Shown piece after piece: positions 1 through 6,039 of a stretch of DNA of 10,590 bases. The stretch comes from IMCC26077 sp964561165. GTDB taxonomy: Bacteria; Actinomycetota; Actinomycetes; Nanopelagicales; Nanopelagicaceae. The position numbers and the translations under genes are program-made. The stretch is taken from NCBI GenBank assembly GCA_964561165.1, contig CAZLOJ010000038.1, positions 1 to 10,590 of the forward strand. The letters are read 5' to 3'. The stretch's first letter is position 1. Every line of letters starts with the position of its first letter. Below the pieces are notes generated by a model, which saw only the letters and a program-made list of their open reading frames with translations, was not told the DNA's origin and did not search any database.

Positions 1-198
1 GAATAACTTTGGTAAGCCAGCGGAATGGCAACCAGAGCAGAATTGGCAGCCACCATTCGATCCATATGGAAACGGAATTGGAATCTCGTCACGATTAGAT
101 CAACAAGAGGCGCAACGGATTGCGCCTGCTCAGGAATTTGGTGAGTGGAATAACTTTGGTAAGCCGGCGGAATGGCAACCAGAGCAGAATTGGCAGCC
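1..198 (+). repeat. Spaced 51-bp direct repeat (1-51 and 148-198)
   Basis: Bases 1-51 recur at 148-198 with one difference (A at 19, G at 166, both in a Pro codon). The offset is 147 bases, or 49 codons, so the frame is kept. The encoded segment runs NNFGKPAEWQ and on to NWQP. The second copy runs into the 108-bp repeat block. The first copy touches the window edge, so the array probably extends upstream. Confidence 0.9.
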
Positions 199-631
199 GG
201 ATTACAACTTCCAGCAACCACAACATTTCGCTCCGCACTATGAGCAGTTCGCCGGTGGATTCAATCAACCTGCAGCATTCATGCCACCGCAAGGAAATTG
301 GCAGCCGGATTACAACTTCCAGCAACCACAACATTTCGCTCCGCACTATGAGCAGTTCGCCGGTGGATTCAATCAACCTGCAGCATTCATGCCACCGCAA
401 GGAAATTGGCAGCCACCACAAGAAAACTGGCAACCGCCAGCAGCACACGGCTTCGCACCGCCTCCTTTCACCGATGCATCAGGTTTTCCTGTCAAAGATG
501 TATCAGGAATAGCCTTCGCGGATGGACCGCAAGCCTTTGATGGACAACTCTCGAATGCGGCTTTTAGTGAATTGGCTCCAGAGGCAGAATTCGGGTTTGA
601 TACATCGACTCAAGAACAGACTCCCCAGTAA
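1..631 (+). CDS. 3' end of a Q/P/N/aromatic-rich low-complexity repeat protein (unknown function)
   Basis: The reading frame is open from base 2 to the TAA at 629-631, giving 209 residues of a protein whose start lies outside the window. I do not recognise the family. The visible part is rich in Gln, Pro, Asn, Trp, Phe and Tyr and carries repeated NWQP(P/D) motifs, a 36-residue unit present twice in tandem, and a 17-residue unit present twice 49 codons apart. The last 60 or so residues are not repetitive and are mildly acidic. No transmembrane segment is seen. All repeat periods are multiples of three, so copy number can change without breaking the frame, and the DNA of the 36-codon copies is identical. 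The composition resembles prion-like or condensate-forming disordered regions, which is inference only. The acidic gene that follows is 23 bases downstream on the same strand and is probably co-transcribed. Confidence 0.75.
   Translation, partial: NNFGKPAEWQPEQNWQPPFDPYGNGIGISSRLDQQEAQRIAPAQEFGEWNNFGKPAEWQPEQNWQPDYNFQQPQHFAPHYEQFAGGFNQPAAFMPPQGNWQPDYNFQQPQHFAPHYEQFAGGFNQPAAFMPPQGNWQPPQENWQPPAAHGFAPPPFTDASGFPVKDVSGIAFADGPQAFDGQLSNAAFSELAPEAEFGFDTSTQEQTPQ
188..414 (+). repeat. Exact 108-bp in-frame tandem duplication (2.1 copies)
   Basis: Bases 188-295 and 296-403 read identically, and the match continues for 11 more bases to 414. Each copy encodes 36 residues starting NWQPDYNFQQ. There is not even a synonymous difference between copies, which points to a recent duplication or ongoing homogenisation by slippage or recombination. 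Confidence 0.93.
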
Positions 632-641
632 AAGCAGAGTG

Positions 642-648
642 AGAGAGG
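642..648 (+). promoter_or_regulatory. Ribosome binding site of the acidic-protein gene
   Basis: The purine-rich AGAGAGG sits 6 bases before the ATG at 655 and supports that start. Confidence 0.6.
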
Positions 649-654
649 AAGATC

Positions 655-1236
655 ATGGCCGGAAAGAATTCAGATAACCCATGGGCCGAGATGAGTCGGT
701 TGAATCTGAGCAGCAAAGAGGCAAAAGCTCCCGCACCTGACTCCGCTCGTGCAGCCACCGCTGATGCTGAAAACACTGGCGCTACAAAAGCTCCAAGTCC
801 AGCTGCCCCAGCTAGCGCCGCAGCAGCTGCAACTAGCCCAGAGACTGTGAGCGAAGAAGTAGTTGAGGTTGAACTCTCTGCGGATCAACTTCAAGAAATG
901 TCTATCGATGAATTGCAAGAATTAGCCCAAGAAGCTGGAATCGATACAGAAGGCTTAAGCAAGGAAGACTTAATTGAAGCGCTCTCAGCGAACGAAGTTG
1001 CGCTCACTGCAGAGAATGAAGAGGATGAAGAAGAGATACTCCTTGAGGATGAAGAAGAGTTAGAGTCTGAAGAGATCGATGGCGAGATGTCTTTAGAAGA
1101 AGCTTTGGCGCTTCTTGGTGAAGATAGTGAGACCGAAGATGATTTCAGCGACGTGGAATTCGAAGAAGTCGAAACTGAAGTCGTAGAAGGCGACGTAAGT
1201 TTTGAATTAGACGATAACAACCCAAATAACGGGTAG
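655..1236 (+). CDS. Small acidic protein with a Rho_N/SAP-like helical motif
   Basis: This is a 193-residue protein with three zones. Residues 1-60 are Ala/Pro/Ser-rich and look disordered. Residues about 82-112 (MSIDELQELAQEAGI, then GLSKEDLIEAL) match the helix-turn-helix pattern of Rho_N or SAP-type nucleic-acid-binding modules. Residues 113-188 form a tail in which roughly half the positions are Asp or Glu. The last Lys/Arg is K103, so the final 90 residues carry no basic side chain. There is no signal peptide or membrane segment, so it is probably cytosolic. The Rho_N-like part suggests RNA or DNA contact, while the tail could mimic nucleic acid or bind a basic partner; both roles are inference. 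It follows the repeat protein by 23 bases with a good ribosome binding site. Its TAG directly abuts the stop of the convergent nucleotidyltransferase gene. Confidence 0.8.
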   Translation: MAGKNSDNPWAEMSRLNLSSKEAKAPAPDSARAATADAENTGATKAPSPAAPASAAAAATSPETVSEEVVEVELSADQLQEMSIDELQELAQEAGIDTEGLSKEDLIEALSANEVALTAENEEDEEEILLEDEEELESEEIDGEMSLEEALALLGEDSETEDDFSDVEFEEVETEVVEGDVSFELDDNNPNNG

Positions 1237-1241
1237 TTATC
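1213..1241. terminator. Hairpin spanning two abutting convergent stop codons
   Basis: Arms GATAACAACCC (1213-1223) and GGGTAGTTATC (1231-1241) pair with one A-A mismatch around a 7-base loop. The stem contains the TAG of the acidic-protein gene and the stop codon of the opposing nucleotidyltransferase gene. There is no U-tract on either side, so it is at best a weak or factor-assisted bidirectional terminator, or an RNA 3'-end stabiliser. Confidence 0.4.
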
Positions 1242-1932
1242 TCATACTTTCGTTCGCTCGCTCTAAATCTTCAGGGAAGTCAACTTCGACCGCAAATAAA
1301 TCTGAAATATCAATTGGAATAAATGACGCGCTATCTTTTTCAATTGATACTTCAATGCCCCGTTCGAAGTAATCGTTATCTGCAACTTCATCCAAACGCT
1401 TGATAAGTGCTGCTTTATCTCTTGCCGCGACAAAATTTATGCCGACTGCCTCTCCAAGTGCATTCGCCACTTTCTTAGATAATTCCTTGATATTTCCTTT
1501 GCCATCAACGGTGTACTTCACTTCTTCTTCAGCGACTTTGGAAGTATTCACACAGATAAATGATTGGTCTTTTTCGATTATTGGCTTGACGCGCTCAAGG
1601 ACTTTTGCATCGAAAACCACGTCACCATTCATCCAGAGCACGCCACCATCACAGCTTGCGCGAAGTGCTCGGAGTAGGCTTTTGCTGGTGTTGGTCTGAT
1701 CAAATAGCTCGTTATAGACAAAGGTAGCTCGTGGGTGCGCTTCCATAATCATTTCCATTTTGAAACCTACGACCACTCCAATACGAGCCTGCTCTGCGAA
1801 TACCGAAGCGATGTTCGACATCTGCTGTTCCATGATGGTTCGTCCATCGCGAAGTGGTGTCAGTGGCTTTGGCCAAGGCTTACCAAGTCGAGTTCCCATA
1901 CCAGCGGCGAGAATAATTACCTGTTGAACCAC
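1237..1932 (-). CDS. LicC-like CTP/NTP:phospho-alcohol nucleotidyltransferase
   Basis: This 231-residue cytosolic enzyme should couple a nucleotide, most likely CMP from CTP, to a phosphorylated alcohol or sugar. The N-terminus has the signature LAAGMGTRLGKPWPKPLTPL (residues 8-27). NGD at 102-104 supplies the first metal-binding Asp, and EVDFPEDLERA near the end supplies the second. YNELFDQTNTSKSL at 73-86 resembles the LicC/choline-phosphate cytidylyltransferase branch more than sugar-1-phosphate types. The start is GTG at 1932, preceded by a GAGGGAGAG ribosome binding site. It lies 30 bases downstream of the glycerophosphotransferase gene and is presumably in one operon with it, which suggests the product is a CDP-polyol used by the neighbouring CDP-dependent transferases. 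The family is fairly certain; the substrate (glycerol, inositol, ribitol or choline phosphate) is not. Confidence 0.85.
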   Translation of the reverse strand: MVQQVIILAAGMGTRLGKPWPKPLTPLRDGRTIMEQQMSNIASVFAEQARIGVVVGFKMEMIMEAHPRATFVYNELFDQTNTSKSLLRALRASCDGGVLWMNGDVVFDAKVLERVKPIIEKDQSFICVNTSKVAEEEVKYTVDGKGNIKELSKKVANALGEAVGINFVAARDKAALIKRLDEVADNDYFERGIEVSIEKDSASFIPIDISDLFAVEVDFPEDLERANESMR

Positions 1933-1962
1933 GTCTCTCCCTCGATTAATGCAGTTACTAAA

Positions 1963-3201
1963 TCAATGTCCTCGGCGACTTCGCGAGAGTTGCGCTACTG
2001 CTAAATCATGTTCAGCGATAGACCGTTCAAGTTCTCGGTAGAAAGCAGCCGTGCTCTCGCCAGCTGCGATTCCTCCGAAATAGTACCGGCAGACCTCTTG
2101 TCGATTCTCGAACAACTCGTCCCGCTCGAGCACCTTCTCAATGGATTGAGCTAGCGCGCCAACGGTGGAGGATTCGATGATGTAGGCAGCCTTTGCCACA
2201 GGAGAGTCTGCAATTAAGAGCTCTCGATCGCTCCGGCGATCGGCAAGGAAAATCGCTCCCGATGGCCGTAAATAGAGGTAATCCAGGGTGACGCTGGAGA
2301 TATCGCTAATAAGGAGATCGGTATCTTTCAAAACACTGAGCACATCCCCCGTGAGATGAATCTCGTGTTCGCCCCTGGAGAGTTGTTGAGTGATGTACTT
2401 GTGCGCATTATTAATCAGTGGATCTTTTGAATCAAGAATTCTTGGATGAGGTTTATAAATTACACGACAGTTTTTCTGTTTGAGTGCAGCATCAATGATG
2501 GCAATTCCATAGCAATCCATCGACGTATAATTATTAGCTTCGTCTTCGCCTTCCCAAGTTGGCGCGTAAGTGATCGTCTTGAGTGAGCTTTTTTCAAGTA
2601 GCGGCGTCGTCTCCAAATCGAGCTGAGGTCTGCCAATTGGGATTAGTTTCTTCTCATCAACCCAGGCAACCGCTGATAGATAACGATCTTTAGCTGCTGC
2701 GCCTGCGACGAACACCTTGTCGTATGCCTTCGACTGGTTGCTCACCATCGAAATTTTGTCGCTCTCTCCATGATTGACATGAATATGCACCGCACGTTGG
2801 TAAGCGAGAGTTTGGAAGTTTTGATACGAATTATTGACATAAATAAGCGCTTTGAAATGTGAGAGCTCAAGCAACTGCATCAGCAAGTCATAGGTTCGGG
2901 CATGTATGACCGTAAGCGTTGTGATCTTCTGTAGCTCCTCAGTTGTAGCTGCATGACGAGTCACAATGATTGGCCGTAAATGTGTCGGGGCCTTTTCAAA
3001 AACAGGCAGCCACTGCGCTATCTGATAGATCTTCGAAGGCGTATCTGCAAAAAAGGCGGCAATGGTATGACCTTGAGCGCTCTCTGCAGTGAAAGGAACT
3101 AACTCAGGCGGAAATACCAGGCGCCAGAGCGTCCGTGTTTTCCGGCGTAGTAGGCGGAACAAGCGCGTGACCGGATTACGGGCTTTGCGTCGTTGCGCCA
3201 T
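1963..3201 (-). CDS. TagB/TagF-like CDP-glycerol glycerophosphotransferase
   Basis: This 412-residue protein matches the CDP-glycerol:poly(glycerophosphate) glycerophosphotransferase family, which moves polyol phosphate from a CDP donor onto a lipid-linked or glycan acceptor at the inner membrane face. Visible motifs are NHGESDK (143-149, the catalytic His-Gly site), GRPQLD (190-195), YAPTWEG (212-218), KPHP (250-253) and SDISSVTLDY (299-308). The first 30 residues are strongly basic with Trp, Leu and Phe, fitting peripheral membrane binding; no transmembrane segment is seen. The length suits a single catalytic module without an extra glycosyltransferase domain. The ATG at 3201 has a GAGGAG ribosome binding site only about 2 bases away, an unusually tight spacing. 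It is the first gene of a two-gene minus-strand operon and faces the CDP-alcohol phosphatidyltransferase genes. Whether the donor is CDP-glycerol or another CDP-polyol is unknown. Confidence 0.88.
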   Translation of the reverse strand: MAQRRKARNPVTRLFRLLRRKTRTLWRLVFPPELVPFTAESAQGHTIAAFFADTPSKIYQIAQWLPVFEKAPTHLRPIIVTRHAATTEELQKITTLTVIHARTYDLLMQLLELSHFKALIYVNNSYQNFQTLAYQRAVHIHVNHGESDKISMVSNQSKAYDKVFVAGAAAKDRYLSAVAWVDEKKLIPIGRPQLDLETTPLLEKSSLKTITYAPTWEGEDEANNYTSMDCYGIAIIDAALKQKNCRVIYKPHPRILDSKDPLINNAHKYITQQLSRGEHEIHLTGDVLSVLKDTDLLISDISSVTLDYLYLRPSGAIFLADRRSDRELLIADSPVAKAAYIIESSTVGALAQSIEKVLERDELFENRQEVCRYYFGGIAAGESTAAFYRELERSIAEHDLAVAQLSRSRRGH

Positions 3202-3242
3202 TTCTCCTCAGCTTCTCTTCGAGTATGTGTAGGTCTAGGTAT

Positions 3243-3271
3243 TAGAGTACCCGTTATGGGGAAAGAACCAA
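3243..3271. promoter_or_regulatory. Overlapping divergent -10 elements between the two envelope operons
   Basis: On the minus strand TTGGTT (3271-3266), 16 bases and TACTCT (3249-3244) form a plausible sigma70-type promoter for the glycerophosphotransferase operon. On the plus strand TAGAGT (3243-3248) ends 7 bases before the ATG at 3256, the right distance for a leaderless transcript. The two hexamers share five bases, so both promoters could not be occupied at once. No clear plus-strand -35 is seen. Confidence 0.4.
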
Positions 3272-4338
3272 TAGAAATAAGCGCGAAATCCCTCAAGTTA
3301 CAAGCAGCCTCTCGCGAAGAGGATGGATTCTTTTCGACATTTATTCTCAGGAAAATCTCGATACGCATCACGAGTGTTTTGGTCGAGCGAAATATTCATC
3401 CGAACACCATCACGTTTTTCTCACTCCTAGTTGGATTTAGCGCCGCTTACGTAACAGCTCAAGGAAGTTATCTTGCAGGTGGTTCTTTACTTTTACTCTC
3501 CCTAATTCTCGATTGCGTGGATGGTGAGATTGCCCGTTACAAGAGCGCATTCTCGGCGCTAGGTGCTTGGCTAGATGCGCTATCGGATCGAGTGAAAGAA
3601 TTCGTTTATATCTTCGCACTCATCTACAGCATTGACCAAGAGAGTGCATGGTGGAGTGGAGTAGTAATCATCGCTCTCCAAACCACTCGCCACCTCTCCG
3701 ACTATAACTTTGCTCGCTTACAGAAATCGTATGAGGAGCGTTCAACGAGTATTCGACAGAAAAATATCTTTTATTGGGTAAAGAAGATTATTCACTTGCC
3801 AATTGGCGAAAGATGGTTACTTCTCGCGGTGTTGCCAATTTTCTTATCTATTGAGCAAACCCTCCGTTCAATCATTTATCTCGGCGCGCTCTCGTTTCTC
3901 TACGTCCTTATAACTCGCATTCGCAGAATGCGACGATGGAAAAATCCTGTAGCATCCACTGATTTTCTCGATCAACAGCGCGATTCCTTATTGCCCTTGA
4001 AGATATCTGGGTCGAAGGCTTCCTGGATATTCCCTTCACTTCTTCGAGCGCTTGAGTTCTTTGCACTGCTGATGATTACCAGTGATGCTTCTGCGTTTAT
4101 CAGTTTTATTCTCCTTTTCGCGATATCGATTTGGCACTACACCAACCTTTATGATGCGCTGCACGGTCGGGCGTCATACATGGGTGCGGGTGGGTTACGT
4201 GTGGCCGGTCGCATCTCGCTTTGCTTCATTGCGCAGTTATTCGGTCTTGAAGCTGAGGTCTCGCTATTCCTCTCGCTCTATCTGCTAGCGCTTATTCTTC
4301 TTCGGGGCGGGCATAATGTGTCAGGGGGTAACGCATGA
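3256..4338 (+). CDS. CDP-alcohol phosphatidyltransferase with a long C-terminal membrane extension
   Basis: This 360-residue integral membrane enzyme should move a phospho-alcohol from a CDP-activated donor to an alcohol acceptor, as in phospholipid head-group synthesis. The motif is complete: D86, D89-G90, A93-R94, G103, D107 and D111 in the usual D-x2-DG-x2-AR-x8-G-x3-D-x3-D spacing. It is preceded by the family's typical HPNTIT (48-53). After the core, roughly 180 further residues contain basic loops and more hydrophobic segments, longer than the usual 180-250-residue family member. I start it at ATG 3256, because the longer frame begins with a TTG at 3193 inside the opposing gene. Its TGA overlaps the next gene's ATG by 4 bases, so the two are translationally coupled. 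The alcohol substrate cannot be named. Confidence 0.85.
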   Translation: MGKEPIEISAKSLKLQAASREEDGFFSTFILRKISIRITSVLVERNIHPNTITFFSLLVGFSAAYVTAQGSYLAGGSLLLLSLILDCVDGEIARYKSAFSALGAWLDALSDRVKEFVYIFALIYSIDQESAWWSGVVIIALQTTRHLSDYNFARLQKSYEERSTSIRQKNIFYWVKKIIHLPIGERWLLLAVLPIFLSIEQTLRSIIYLGALSFLYVLITRIRRMRRWKNPVASTDFLDQQRDSLLPLKISGSKASWIFPSLLRALEFFALLMITSDASAFISFILLFAISIWHYTNLYDALHGRASYMGAGGLRVAGRISLCFIAQLFGLEAEVSLFLSLYLLALILLRGGHNVSGGNA

Positions 4339-5141
4339 GCGAGCACATCACTATCGCGCAGCTGCGCGCGATCACCCAACCTGATTCTGTTCGCGGTCGT
4401 GCCAACTCCGAGCATTGGGTGGCTGACTTATATCTTCGTCGCATCTCCCCGTATCTCACGAGGATCTTGCTAAAAATCAATGCGACTCCGAATGCAGTGA
4501 CGTGGTTAATGATCTGCACCGGCGTCTGCGCAGGGCTTTCTTTGTTAATTCCTGGAATGTTAGGAGTAGCGCTGGCGCTATTTCTTGGCCAACTTCAAAT
4601 GCTCTGGGATTGTTGTGATGGTGAAATCGCACGCTGGACAAAGAGATATTCACCAGCCGGCATCTTCCTAGACAAGTTGGGTCACTACCTTGCAGAAGGG
4701 ACTATCGCACTTGTATTAGGGCTACGAATTGCGCAATGGCCAGCAGAACCGATTGGTTCCTCCAACCTGCCATTTATCGCGGCAATTTTTGCGCTCATAG
4801 TTATCTTAAATAAGGCTCTCAATGATGCGGTGCATGTTTCACGATACTTCGCTGGATTGCCAAAACTGGAAGATCGAAAATCAGCGAGTAATTCGCGGGT
4901 ATCTAGTGTTGCTTTAGCAAAAGGTGTATTTAGGTTTATTCCAATTCACCGGATGTTCCATTCAGTCGAAATGACGATTTGGATTTTTGTCCTTTCGCTA
5001 CTCGATGCGATATTTGATCTTCAGTTATTGAACAATCTTTTCGACATCATCATTCCTATTGTAATGTTTGTATTCGTTGGACATCTCATCAGTATTCTCA
5101 CTTCGAATAAATTAAGAGCGAGTGAACAGCTAGGTGAGTAA
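4335..5141 (+). CDS. Second CDP-alcohol phosphatidyltransferase, last motif Asp replaced by His
   Basis: This 268-residue membrane protein is of the same family as its upstream neighbour. TPNAVT (51-56) and the motif D92, D95-G96, A99-R100, G109, D113 are present, but position 117, normally the fourth Asp, is His (codon CAC, in LDKLGHYL). In the family that Asp is the proposed catalytic base, while the first three bind the metals, so the protein may use His as the base, have a different specificity, or act as a partner subunit. Several hydrophobic segments follow (about 121-137, 145-162 and 210-258). The start ATG overlaps the upstream TGA by 4 bases and has a G-rich stretch (4324-4328) before it. 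Family membership is firm; activity and substrate are open. Confidence 0.84.
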   Translation: MSEHITIAQLRAITQPDSVRGRANSEHWVADLYLRRISPYLTRILLKINATPNAVTWLMICTGVCAGLSLLIPGMLGVALALFLGQLQMLWDCCDGEIARWTKRYSPAGIFLDKLGHYLAEGTIALVLGLRIAQWPAEPIGSSNLPFIAAIFALIVILNKALNDAVHVSRYFAGLPKLEDRKSASNSRVSSVALAKGVFRFIPIHRMFHSVEMTIWIFVLSLLDAIFDLQLLNNLFDIIIPIVMFVFVGHLISILTSNKLRASEQLGE

Positions 5142-5997
5142 TCAAGTTGGCGCCGTCCTTCTCACTATGGGTAAACGACCAGAAGAATTGGCACGCGCAC
5201 TTGAATCATTGAAAAACCAACAAGGTGTGACCCTTGATCTCGTCATTGTAGGAAACGGTTGGAATCCTGCACTCCAGTTTCCACACGAAAAAACCCTCCA
5301 CCTGCCAGAGAATCTCGGAATTCCAGCAGGGAGAAATGCAGGCGTCGCTAAAGTGTCAGGTGACTTTCTTTTTTTCCTTGACGACGATGCCTATCTAGAT
5401 AATCAGAACGCGTTGTTGGCGCTTACTGAAAAATTAGAGAACCATCAGGAATGGGGATTGATTCAGCCACGCGTTGATCCTGATGGACCGGGAGTGGTGC
5501 CAAATCGTTGGATTCCGAGGCTTCGTGTAGGTGATCCGCTGCAGAGTTCGCCAGCAACCACGCTCTGGGAAGGTGCAGTGATAATTCGGCGGAAGCTTTT
5601 TGATGACATTGGTGGCTGGCCAAGTGAATTCTTCTATGCCCACGAGGGAATTGAGTTGATTTGGCAGGTCTATAACCATGGATTTGTTGGTTGGTATGCC
5701 GCAGATGTAACCGTGCGCCATCCTGTGATTAATCCGACCAGGCACCTCGATTTCTACAGACTTAATGCGCGAAACCGAGTCTGGCTCGCAAAACGAAATC
5801 TGCCATTTCCAATCTCAATTATTTATGTCACCACATGGACCCTGATTTCACTCATTCGAATGCGAAAGCTCAGCTCTTTAATTGCGTGGCTAGATGGATT
5901 CCTAAATGGCATCTTTGTCAGCGCTGGGAGAAAAGAGAAGTTGTCCTGGGCCGCGCTGTCTGCTCTAGGACGAGCGGGAAGATTCCCGATAATCTAA
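5134..5997 (+). CDS. Family 2 glycosyltransferase
   Basis: This 287-residue GT-A type glycosyltransferase should transfer a sugar from a nucleotide donor. The nucleotide-binding N-terminus is seen in VGAVLLTMGKRPEELARALE (5-24), followed by NLGIPAGRNAG (60-70) and the metal-binding DDD at 83-85 (FLDDDAYL). EGAVIIRR and HEGIEL (170-175) match the acceptor/base region of rhamnosyltransferase-like members. A hydrophobic stretch around 222-242 suggests membrane association. The GTG at 5134 overlaps the preceding gene by 8 bases. The later ATG at 5167 would cut off the first beta strand, so I reject it. Position as third gene after two phosphatidyltransferases suggests it glycosylates their lipid or polymer product. 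Donor and acceptor are unknown. Confidence 0.87.
   Translation: MSNQVGAVLLTMGKRPEELARALESLKNQQGVTLDLVIVGNGWNPALQFPHEKTLHLPENLGIPAGRNAGVAKVSGDFLFFLDDDAYLDNQNALLALTEKLENHQEWGLIQPRVDPDGPGVVPNRWIPRLRVGDPLQSSPATTLWEGAVIIRRKLFDDIGGWPSEFFYAHEGIELIWQVYNHGFVGWYAADVTVRHPVINPTRHLDFYRLNARNRVWLAKRNLPFPISIIYVTTWTLISLIRMRKLSSLIAWLDGFLNGIFVSAGRKEKLSWAALSALGRAGRFPII
5975..5988 (+). terminator. GC-rich hairpin at the end of the glycosyltransferase gene
   Basis: CGGGA (5975-5979) pairs with TCCCG (5984-5988) around a 4-base loop, just before the stop codon at 5995-5997. What follows is A/U-mixed rather than a U-tract, so intrinsic termination is doubtful. Its place at the end of a three-gene operon, before a new promoter, is suggestive. 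Confidence 0.3.
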
Positions 5998-6027
5998 ATA
6001 AGAGTGGCGTTATCGCAGTTAATTGAT

Positions 6028-6033
6028 TATTCT
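6028..6033 (+). promoter_or_regulatory. -10 element placed for a leaderless yqhA-type transcript
   Basis: TATTCT ends 6 bases before the ATG at 6040, so transcription would start at the A of the start codon. Neither this ATG nor the upstream in-frame GTG at 6004 has a ribosome binding site. No -35 match is seen. Confidence 0.45.
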
Positions 6034-6039
6034 CATCGC

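Noticed and set aside
95..512. Long frames on both strands across the repeat block
   Set aside because: They are open only because every repeat period is a multiple of three. The frame continuous from base 2 has codon use and composition continuing through the non-repeat end and a sensible stop before a ribosome binding site.
1..631. CRISPR array
   Set aside because: The repeats are 51 and 108 bases, translate in one frame, and there are no unique spacers of regular size.
891..1220. Ser/Thr-rich minus-strand frame opposite the acidic tail
   Set aside because: It is the mirror of GAA/GAT-rich codons, which read as Ser/Ile/Phe-type codons on the other strand; it has no family resemblance and no ribosome binding site.
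655..1236. Transcription terminator Rho itself
   Set aside because: Only a Rho_N/SAP-like motif is present; there is no RNA-binding OB fold or ATPase domain.
1237..3201. Classical wall teichoic acid operon
   Set aside because: TagO, TagA, TagGH-type exporter and LCP-type ligase genes are absent from the window, so the TagF-like gene alone does not establish it.
3193..3255. Extended N-terminus of the first phosphatidyltransferase from a TTG
   Set aside because: It would overlap the start of the divergent gene, has no family similarity, and the ATG at 3256 has a plausible leaderless-type -10.
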